A stretch of 21,842 nucleotides of DNA. Source: a virus. Each line of letters opens with the position of its first letter. The stretch's first letter is position 1. Shown piece by piece: positions 14,371 through 20,718 of the stretch. The stretch is taken from positions 1 to 21,842 of IMG/VR virus record IMGVR_UViG_3300034198_023574; one strand, given 5' to 3'. The position numbers and the translations under genes are program-made. Under the pieces are notes generated by a model that saw nothing but the letters and a program-made list of their open reading frames with translations, searched no databases and was not told where the DNA came from.

Positions 14371-16752
14371 ATGACAAAATTTTATATTAGTGCTAATAAA
14401 ACTTTAGTTAGTAATGGACAGATAAAAATAAGAGTAGATAATACTCAAAATACCACAACAACCGCGGCTCCAGCCGTATTGACAGTGGCCCGAGCCGGTG
14501 GCTCCAGCACGTTCACTGGCTCAGGTACTTCCGCATCGCCGTACACTAGAGTTGCACGCATTCGCAACGATAGTCAGGACGGTTTGATGGCAGATTCATA
14601 TGGCGTCGGTGGTGGCGGATACGCTTTCACTGCACAGGTTTCTGGAACTGCATATGTCACATGTACTTTCTATGACGAACATAACGAGGGGAACATTGGA
14701 TTCATCAAAAAGAACGGCGTGCACGGGAGCGATCTTGCCGGAGTACAAGGATCCATTATTTTTGACGGCACGACTGTCGAGGCAAGATCGTTTTCGGTTA
14801 TTTCAGGCGATGTAATCATACTCACGGCAGACAGCTACCTTACTTCATTCGAGAATGTTAGCGTGTGGGTGGTCCCGACGACGACGACCACAGCGGCTCC
14901 GACGACGACCACCACTACTACAACAGCAGCTCCTCAATCATTGTCATTTGCTGCAGCATATATTCACGGATCACCACTACCTTCTGGAGACGCGTCAGAC
15001 AATTCATATTCTCTTTCCGGATTGGGAACAGTTGACAGTCCTACAACTCTTGTGCTCGGAGCTGGAGATAATGGCTATAACCGAGTCTGGCTACAAATAG
15101 CAAGGTCCGGAACATTAAGCTACACAGTTACAGTAAGTAGCGAAAGCAATTACGACTACGGAAGTTTGTACAAATCATCAGGACCACCATCCTCTAATAC
15201 GTCATTAACTGGTTTTACTACAATAGTCAATCCAATGGCTGGAATTAATCAGACAGCGTCAGGTACAGTGTCTGTTACACAAGGAGAGTTCTTAATATTG
15301 ATGTATACAAAGGATGACTCAGCAGACGATGGCGCTGACAGAGTAACTTTTTCAGGATATATAACCACGCCAACAACAACAACAACAACAACAACAACAA
15401 CCGCGCCCAGTTTTACTCCTATGGCAGTTTTACTCACCAGCGGGACAAGCTACACGGTGCCTGCCGGTGCAGCTAGTATGAAAGTATGGGCTGTTGGTGG
15501 CGGTGGTGGTAGCTTTGGTGGCGCAGGTGGTACAGCATTTAATACTTGGAGCGTGTCTGGTGGCGACACTATAGCTTATAACATTGGGGCTGCTGGTTTA
15601 ACAGGGAATAATAATGCTACCACTACCAATGGTGGTGATACCATAGCGACATATAACGGAACTACCATTACTGGTATGGGCGGTAAACGCTACTGGAGCC
15701 ACCCTGATATTGGCCAAGGTGGTGGTTGGACAAGTAATGGCGGAGGAGCAAATGGCGGAAGCGGCGATGGAAGAGGCGGGGCAGTTGGTGGAAATAGTCA
15801 GCCAGTTTTGATTTGTGCGGGCTACAGCGAAAACGGAAGAAGACCAGCAACTAATGTCTCAGGCTTGCTGGAAGCGTTGGCTCTTGCTGGTATTAATACT
15901 ACACAAACTTGCGGATCAACAGCTGCGTTTGGATCTGGAGGTCATAACGGAGAGAAGAATGGAGCCCAGCAAAGCGCCGGATTAGGCGGCGGCGGCGGCA
16001 GGATCGATGGTGTCCAGACAGCCGGTGGCGGCGCTTTAATTCTTTATTTTACATCAGAACCTTTTACACCGACACCTTTTACTCCGATGGCCGTGTTGCT
16101 CACTAGCGGCACTAGCTACATGGTACCGGGCGGTGCAACCAGTATGAAAGCATGGGCGGTTGGTCCCGGCGGCACCTCTTGGGATTTTGCCGGAGGAGCT
16201 GGCGGTACTGCATTTAAAACGTGGAGCGTTATGGGCGGCAATACTGTTGCGTATGTTATTGGTGGCCCCGGCTGGTTCGGTGATGGTAGATCTGGTCTAT
16301 ACAGTGGTACTGGCACTCCTAGTACGGTGACGTTTGGGGGAACGACCATTACCGGAAACCCAGGACAAGGCGGATACATTCAGGCGTCACAGCCCGGCGC
16401 TGGTGGCAGCTATTCCGGCGGTGACGGTGGAGCTAACGGAGGAAACGGCGGATCAGGTGCCCGTGCCGGTGGGGCAGTCGGTGGAAACAGCCAGTCAATT
16501 CTGGTATGTTCCGGATACGAATCTAATGGTCGAAGACCCGCAACCAATGTCTCAGGCTTGCTTGAGGCAGTAGCTCTCGCTGGAGGTACTGCTATACAAA
16601 CTTGCTCAGGACCAAACCTATGGCAACAAGCTGCCTTTGGTTCTGGAGGAGGCTATGGCGAGAAATGGGCAGACGCGCTAATGGCTGGAGTAGGTGGTGG
16701 TGGAGCCTTTTACTTCGGAGGTGGTGGCGCAGTGGTACTTTACTTCACTTAA
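14371..16752 (+). CDS. Large modular adhesin with Thr linkers and tandem glycine-rich domains
   Basis: A 793-residue bead-on-string protein. Residues 1-25 repeat the anchor of 13894. Then follow: a Thr-rich linker (about 30-33); module 1 (about 35-168, beta-rich, GTSASPYTRVARI); a linker T5-AAP-T8-AAP (170-188); module 2 (about 189-333, LGAGDNGYNRVWLQIARSG, resembling lectin-like or PPC-type sandwiches); a T10 linker (about 335-344); and two tandem glycine-rich modules (348-569 and 570-793), each opening FTPMAVLLTSGTSY and ending LYFT. The last two recall glycine-rich receptor-binding tips of T-even gp38-type adhesins. The Gly-rich part is far richer in GC than the neighbouring fibre genes. 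Ribosome binding site weak (GAGA). It most probably determines host binding. Cysteines recur in each module (CAGY/CSGY and QTC) and may bond. Confidence 0.8.
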   Translation: MTKFYISANKTLVSNGQIKIRVDNTQNTTTTAAPAVLTVARAGGSSTFTGSGTSASPYTRVARIRNDSQDGLMADSYGVGGGGYAFTAQVSGTAYVTCTFYDEHNEGNIGFIKKNGVHGSDLAGVQGSIIFDGTTVEARSFSVISGDVIILTADSYLTSFENVSVWVVPTTTTTAAPTTTTTTTTAAPQSLSFAAAYIHGSPLPSGDASDNSYSLSGLGTVDSPTTLVLGAGDNGYNRVWLQIARSGTLSYTVTVSSESNYDYGSLYKSSGPPSSNTSLTGFTTIVNPMAGINQTASGTVSVTQGEFLILMYTKDDSADDGADRVTFSGYITTPTTTTTTTTTTAPSFTPMAVLLTSGTSYTVPAGAASMKVWAVGGGGGSFGGAGGTAFNTWSVSGGDTIAYNIGAAGLTGNNNATTTNGGDTIATYNGTTITGMGGKRYWSHPDIGQGGGWTSNGGGANGGSGDGRGGAVGGNSQPVLICAGYSENGRRPATNVSGLLEALALAGINTTQTCGSTAAFGSGGHNGEKNGAQQSAGLGGGGGRIDGVQTAGGGALILYFTSEPFTPTPFTPMAVLLTSGTSYMVPGGATSMKAWAVGPGGTSWDFAGGAGGTAFKTWSVMGGNTVAYVIGGPGWFGDGRSGLYSGTGTPSTVTFGGTTITGNPGQGGYIQASQPGAGGSYSGGDGGANGGNGGSGARAGGAVGGNSQSILVCSGYESNGRRPATNVSGLLEAVALAGGTAIQTCSGPNLWQQAAFGSGGGYGEKWADALMAGVGGGGAFYFGGGGAVVLYFT
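14878..14934 (+). repeat. Thr/Ala/Pro linker-coding repeat
   Basis: Codons for T5-AAP-T8-AAP within the large adhesin, using mixed ACG, ACC, ACT and ACA codons. This makes a mucin-like, probably extended linker between modules 1 and 2. Confidence 0.85.
15373..15399 (+). repeat. (ACA)9 microsatellite encoding a Thr linker
   Basis: Nine uninterrupted ACA codons followed by ACC give ten Thr in a row between modules 2 and 3 of the adhesin. Pure triplet runs can slip in replication, which would change linker length without breaking the frame. Confidence 0.9.
15412..16749 (+). repeat. Tandem duplication of a ~222-residue glycine-rich module
   Basis: Copy 1 spans 15412-16077 and copy 2 spans 16078-16749, in frame. 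They share matched segments in the same order: FTPMAVLLTSGTSY, SMK-WAVG, GGTAF-TWSV, AVGGNSQ, NGRRPATNVSGLLEA, and a final LYFT. The DNA is also recognisably similar across the NGRRPATNVSGLLEA segment. Loops between these segments differ in length and sequence. Confidence 0.9.
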
Positions 16753-16769
16753 TTAAGGAGAAACATATT

Positions 16770-17261
16770 ATGGGAAACATACTTAGAAATCCAACAAATA
16801 ATAAAGCCATTTTGCTAACGCCGCGCACTGGTAGTCATTCGCTTACTTTAGCAGCTATATCCCAGTGGTGGCCCGATACTGTGCTGAGGGATTCGGTTCA
16901 GCATCCCGCCTGCTGGATACCTCATCAAGAAAGCTACATTCATGGCACCAAAGAAAATGTTGCAATTATCATTCGTAATCCAGTCGAACGATTTAGATCT
17001 ATGATATCTCACAAAAATCTCAATATCGATGAGCAGCTTGTTAAACCCATGTACGGACCACTTCCTCAAGGTAATTTTGTACGTTACTTCCGGTTTGAAG
17101 ATCAGCTTAACGAAGCCGCCGAATGGTTGGGCTTGCAGACACCTCTGTCTCAGGAAGACGTTAGCGATCCGGTCGATAAACCAATATTGACACCAGAACA
17201 AGAAGCAAGAGTACGTGAGATTTATGCTGATGATATAGTTCTTTGGGAATCTTTGCAATAA
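16770..17261 (+). CDS. Small sulfotransferase-family protein
   Basis: A 163-residue protein; ATG 16770 follows AAGGAG (16755-16760), and the longer in-frame extension upstream only reads through the adhesin gene in another frame. Residues 17-25 (TPRTGSHSL) match the PAPS 5'-phosphosulfate loop of sulfotransferases. Residues 64-78 (VAIIIRNPVERFRSM) match the 3'-phosphate motif, with R69 and S77 spaced as in known enzymes (R-x7-S). The C-terminus (LTPEQEARVREIYADDIVLWESL) is the usual end of bacterial family members. It is shorter than most, so the acceptor-binding part is minimal. The reaction would move sulfate from PAPS to a hydroxyl, most often on carbohydrate or Tyr. It lies between the Thr-rich adhesin and a glycosyltransferase, which suggests an acceptor on virion or host glycans. 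Related nucleotide-binding folds remain an alternative. Confidence 0.78.
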   Translation: MGNILRNPTNNKAILLTPRTGSHSLTLAAISQWWPDTVLRDSVQHPACWIPHQESYIHGTKENVAIIIRNPVERFRSMISHKNLNIDEQLVKPMYGPLPQGNFVRYFRFEDQLNEAAEWLGLQTPLSQEDVSDPVDKPILTPEQEARVREIYADDIVLWESLQ

Positions 17262-17273
17262 TACTTATAGTTC

Positions 17274-18137
17274 ATGAATAATAAATTACTAACAATAGGC
17301 ATAACTTGTTACGATGATTTTGATGGAGTTTATTTTACAGTTCAAAGCTTAAGAGCACATCATTCAATCTTAAAAAATAATGATATAGAAATAATAGTAC
17401 TAGACAACAATCCAGACAGTGTTCATGGTCAAGAAACAGCTAAGTTTATAAATGGTTGGGCTTCGGATGTTGCTAAGTACTTTCCTCTCAAAGATAAGCC
17501 AAGTTCTTTTAATAAATATAAGATAGTTGATCATGCTAACGGTCAATATGTTCTAATTTTAGATTGTCATGTATTATTAGTAAATAATGCTATAGAGTCC
17601 TTATTAAACTACTACAAAGACCATCCAGACTGTAAAGATTTAGTTCAGGGTCCTTTACTCTACGATGATTTAAAAAATTGTGCCACAGAGTTTAAGGACG
17701 AATGGAGAGGGGATATGTATGGCATATGGTGGAATAATAATGAGGCTTTAGCTAAGAATGAACCTTTTGAAATAAAGATGCAAGGCATGGGTTTGTGTTC
17801 GTTTGAGAAAAAGAATTGGCCGGGCATTTGTCAGTACTTTAAAGGCTTTGGGGCCGAAGAAGGATATCTATCAGAGAAGTTTAGGAGAAACGGAGGAAAG
17901 AATATTTGTATTCCCCAACTTAAATGGATTCACCGATTTGGCCGACCTAATGGAGTTAAATATCCACTAATATTAGAAGATAGAATATGGAATTATTTTG
18001 TGGGGTGGCTTGAAATAACCAGAGATCCTAATCACCATATGATAGTTGATACTTATAATCATTTCAAAGGAAGAATACCACCAGAGAGCCTAGATAATAT
18101 CCTAGAACGAGCAAAAAATAAGATTCTCAATACCTAA
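17274..18137 (+). CDS. Family 2-type (GT-A) glycosyltransferase
   Basis: A 287-residue soluble GT-A enzyme with no membrane segment. The nucleotide-binding N-terminus is TIGITCYDDFDGVYFTVQSL with LDNNPDS (43-49). The metal site is D97-C-H99 in ILDCHVLL, a DxH form rather than DxD, as in polypeptide GalNAc-transferases. MQGMGL (169-174) precedes an acceptor-loop region, then GFGAEEGYLSEKFRRNGG (191-208) carries the catalytic acid candidates E195/E196, followed by H220 in WIHRFGRP. This set is typical of bacterial family 2 enzymes and close relatives. Donor and acceptor cannot be read. The gene starts 12 bases after the sulfotransferase stop with no obvious ribosome binding site, so the two are probably co-translated, and it precedes a promoter for the next fibre. 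Confidence 0.85.
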   Translation: MNNKLLTIGITCYDDFDGVYFTVQSLRAHHSILKNNDIEIIVLDNNPDSVHGQETAKFINGWASDVAKYFPLKDKPSSFNKYKIVDHANGQYVLILDCHVLLVNNAIESLLNYYKDHPDCKDLVQGPLLYDDLKNCATEFKDEWRGDMYGIWWNNNEALAKNEPFEIKMQGMGLCSFEKKNWPGICQYFKGFGAEEGYLSEKFRRNGGKNICIPQLKWIHRFGRPNGVKYPLILEDRIWNYFVGWLEITRDPNHHMIVDTYNHFKGRIPPESLDNILERAKNKILNT

Positions 18138-18149
18138 TTTGATCTTATT

Positions 18150-18166
18150 ATAAGTCAATAACTTAT
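18150..18166 (+). promoter_or_regulatory. Small inverted repeat upstream of the fibre promoter
   Basis: ATAAGT-caata-ACTTAT is a perfect 6-bp dyad with a 5-base spacer. It directly precedes the candidate -35 and lacks a T tract, so it is more like an operator or weak hairpin than a terminator. Confidence 0.3.
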
Positions 18167-18167
18167 C

Positions 18168-18196
18168 TTGCTAACGGGTGTATTAACTACTATTAT
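18168..18196 (+). promoter_or_regulatory. Sigma70-like promoter for the 827-residue fibre gene
   Basis: TTGCTA (18168-18173), a 17-base spacer and TATTAT (18191-18196) match the consensus at four and five of six positions. It sits in the 97-base gap between the glycosyltransferase and the fibre gene, 38 bases before ATG. TATATT at 18201-18206 is a secondary -10 candidate. This gap has no other feature apart from the dyad just upstream. Confidence 0.45.
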
Positions 18197-18234
18197 GCTC
18201 TATATTTACCATCCCGATAGGACATTACCCCAAG

Positions 18235-20718
18235 ATGCCAGCAAATGACCTAATCATATTTCGTAAAGGATCTGCTGCCCAATGGACATCGAGCAATCCA
18301 ATATTAGCCAGTGGAGAGCCCGGATTTGATCTTACAAACAGCGTTTTTAAAATCGGTGACGGAGTTTCGAACTGGCAATCTTTAAGTTCTCACAAGCACA
18401 ATATTAGCGATATTAATAGTTTTGCATCTGGTGTTGCTGATGTTCTTAATACGGAAATGGTTGGCGGTAGTGGAATATCATTAATTTATAATAGTCAAAC
18501 TAATACGATCACTATTAGTGTTACAGGTATAATATCAGGATCTTCTGGTGAGGGTAATAGTGGACCAATTACTGTTGCAGATATCACAGATTTTAATAGT
18601 GGAGTTAGTGGCTTAATACAAAATATTTATGCTCCATTAAGTAATCCAGTTTTTACTGGGGTTCCAATAGTTCCTACAGCAAGCTCAGGATCTAATAATA
18701 ATCAAATAGCTAATACTCAGTTTGTAAGAAATGAAATAGCTAGCGTTATTAATTCTGCTCCTGAAGCATTAAATACTTTATATGAACTAGCTGGTGCTTT
18801 AGGTAATGATAATAATTTTGCTACAACCGTTACTAATAGCTTGTCCAACAAAGCGTCATTAAGCGGGGCAGTTTTTACAGGATCAGTAACTATACCTAGT
18901 GGCTCTATCAACGCCACAATACTGTCTGTTACAGGAGTTCCAGTATCAGTTAGTGGCCACTCTCATTCTAGTTCTGACATAATAGGTTTAACTAGCACTA
19001 TAGAATCGACGCTTGACACTAGTCTAGTTGGTGGAACAGGTATAGTTTTAAGCTTTGACCAAAATACACAAACACTATCTATCAATGCTTCTAATACTGG
19101 ACTCTCATTAAGCAGCACCGACTCATTACCAGAAGGATCGTCCAATCTTTATTTTACAAATTCAAGAGCCTCAGGAGCATCTCCTGTCAAAAGTGTTGCT
19201 GGTAAAACAGGAATTATTACATTATCAGGTTCTGATGTTGGATTAGGTAATGTAGATAATACTTCTGATACAAATAAGCCAATAAGTTTAGCTGTTCAAT
19301 CAGGACTAGATTTAAAAGCAGCTTCGGTTCATAGTCATATTATATCAGAAATTTCTGGACTACAATTATCTTTAGACAATAAACAATCTTCAGGCAATTA
19401 TGCTTTAGTAGATAGTTCTGCTAACTTTAGTAGTTTAAGTGTTAATTCAACAGTAGTGAGCCTTTCGGGCCACTCTCATTCATATTCTGATATTACCAAT
19501 TTTTCATCTGGAGTTGCTAGTTCTCTTAATACGGAGCTAGTTGGTGGAAGCGGAATATCTTTAGTATATAATAGCAACAATAATACTGTTAATATTAGCG
19601 TAACTGGCATAGTTTCTGGTGGTGGAGGTATTACTGGTCCTATCAGTACATCCGATATAACAGATTTTAATACTGGAGTTAGTGGTTTAATTACTAATTA
19701 TGCCCTATTAAATAGTCCAGCATTAACAGGAACACCAATAGCTCCAACAGCGCCCACAGGAACAAATTCCAATCAGATTGCTAGTACAGAGTTTGTTAGA
19801 AACGAGATAGCCAACCTAGTAGCTTCTGCTCCATCAACTCTTGATACATTGAATGAAATTGCATTATCTCTTAATAATGATGCTAATTTTAGCTCTACCA
19901 TAGTTAGTGGATTAGCTAGTAAAGCTTCTTTAAGTGGTAGCATTTTTACTGGTTCTGTTAATATACCAAGTGGTTCTATCAATGCTAATATTTTAACAGT
20001 TAATAATATTCCGGTTTCAGTAAGTGGACATACCCACATAGCTAGCAACATTAGTGGTTTAGATACTGCTATCAATAATCAGCTTGATACATCTATTGTT
20101 GCAGGATCAGGTATAACTTTTACTTATGATAGCGGAAGCAGCAGTTTAACTATAAGCACTAGCGGAGGCTCATTTGGAGGAGGCGGTGCTCAGGGAACTA
20201 TGGGGATTCAAGGAATTCAAGGATTAGAAGGTATTCAAGGTATCCAAGGTACCATCGGAACTCAAGGGGTTCAAGGCTTAGAAGGAGCCCAAGGGATTCA
20301 AGGCACTATTGGTATCCAAGGAATTCAAGGCTTAGAGGGCGTTCAAGGCACTATTGGCGTTCAAGGTATCCAAGGTACCATCGGCACCCAAGGAATTCAA
20401 GGCACTAGCGGAACAATAGATCAACTATACTCAATAGGCAGTTCATCTACAACTAAAACACTGTCTTTAGGTAGCGGAAATGTGCAAACAGTATCTCTTG
20501 ATGCGAATTGTGTATTTACTATGCCTTCTGCTTCTGCGGCTGCAAATCTTACATTAATTATAAATCAAACAGGCTCTTTTACCGCAACATTTACAGGAGT
20601 TAAATGGGGAGGAGGAGTTGTCCCGACTATAACTACAGGATCTGGTAAAATAGACATCATAAGCTTCATATCAGATGGTACAAATTGGTATGGAGGTATT
20701 GTACAAAACTTATTATGA
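18235..20718 (+). CDS. Long tail fibre with HxH motifs and collagen-like stalk
   Basis: An 827-residue protein. AGGA lies 12 bases before ATG. Residues 7-45 (IIFRKGSAAQWTSSNP, ASGEPGFDLTN, KIGDG) repeat the N-terminal domain of the 12380 fibre. Residues 51-275 and 411-632 are an internal duplication, each with an HxH motif, NTE(M/L)VGGSGISL, QFVRNEIA or EFVRNEIA, TL-E-A, and a second HxH motif. Between them is NLYFTNSRASGASPVKS with VGLGNVDNTSDTNKPIS, a motif widespread in phage fibres. Residues 654-725 are 24 Gly-X-Y triplets rich in GIQ, GTI and GLE. The C-terminal ~100 residues (FTGVKWGGGVVPTITTGSGKIDIISF, DGTNWYGG) match a fibre tip domain common in aquatic phages. It is a trimeric distal fibre in all likelihood, and overlaps the next gene by four bases. 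Confidence 0.88.
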   Translation: MPANDLIIFRKGSAAQWTSSNPILASGEPGFDLTNSVFKIGDGVSNWQSLSSHKHNISDINSFASGVADVLNTEMVGGSGISLIYNSQTNTITISVTGIISGSSGEGNSGPITVADITDFNSGVSGLIQNIYAPLSNPVFTGVPIVPTASSGSNNNQIANTQFVRNEIASVINSAPEALNTLYELAGALGNDNNFATTVTNSLSNKASLSGAVFTGSVTIPSGSINATILSVTGVPVSVSGHSHSSSDIIGLTSTIESTLDTSLVGGTGIVLSFDQNTQTLSINASNTGLSLSSTDSLPEGSSNLYFTNSRASGASPVKSVAGKTGIITLSGSDVGLGNVDNTSDTNKPISLAVQSGLDLKAASVHSHIISEISGLQLSLDNKQSSGNYALVDSSANFSSLSVNSTVVSLSGHSHSYSDITNFSSGVASSLNTELVGGSGISLVYNSNNNTVNISVTGIVSGGGGITGPISTSDITDFNTGVSGLITNYALLNSPALTGTPIAPTAPTGTNSNQIASTEFVRNEIANLVASAPSTLDTLNEIALSLNNDANFSSTIVSGLASKASLSGSIFTGSVNIPSGSINANILTVNNIPVSVSGHTHIASNISGLDTAINNQLDTSIVAGSGITFTYDSGSSSLTISTSGGSFGGGGAQGTMGIQGIQGLEGIQGIQGTIGTQGVQGLEGAQGIQGTIGIQGIQGLEGVQGTIGVQGIQGTIGTQGIQGTSGTIDQLYSIGSSSTTKTLSLGSGNVQTVSLDANCVFTMPSASAAANLTLIINQTGSFTATFTGVKWGGGVVPTITTGSGKIDIISFISDGTNWYGGIVQNLL
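20194..20409 (+). repeat. Collagen-like Gly-X-Y repeat region
   Basis: Twenty-four consecutive nine-base units encode Gly-X-Y triplets without proline (mainly GIQ, GTI, GLE, GTQ, GVQ). A longer pattern GIQGIQGLEG recurs three times. The DNA units (for example GGTATCCAAGGTACCATC) repeat closely, so recombination or slippage between units is possible. Confidence 0.92.

Noticed and set aside
16602-16769. Extended N-terminus of the sulfotransferase (Trp/Arg-rich)
   Set aside because: This stretch is the adhesin gene read in another frame; the good ribosome binding site and family-like start are at 16755-16770.
20194-20409. CRISPR-like short repeats
   Set aside because: The repeats are contiguous nine-base units in frame with a fibre gene and encode Gly-X-Y; there are no spacers.
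12380-20718. Diversity-generating retroelement suggested by the Mtd-like N-terminal domain
   Set aside because: No reverse transcriptase, template repeat or C-lectin variable region was found in the window.
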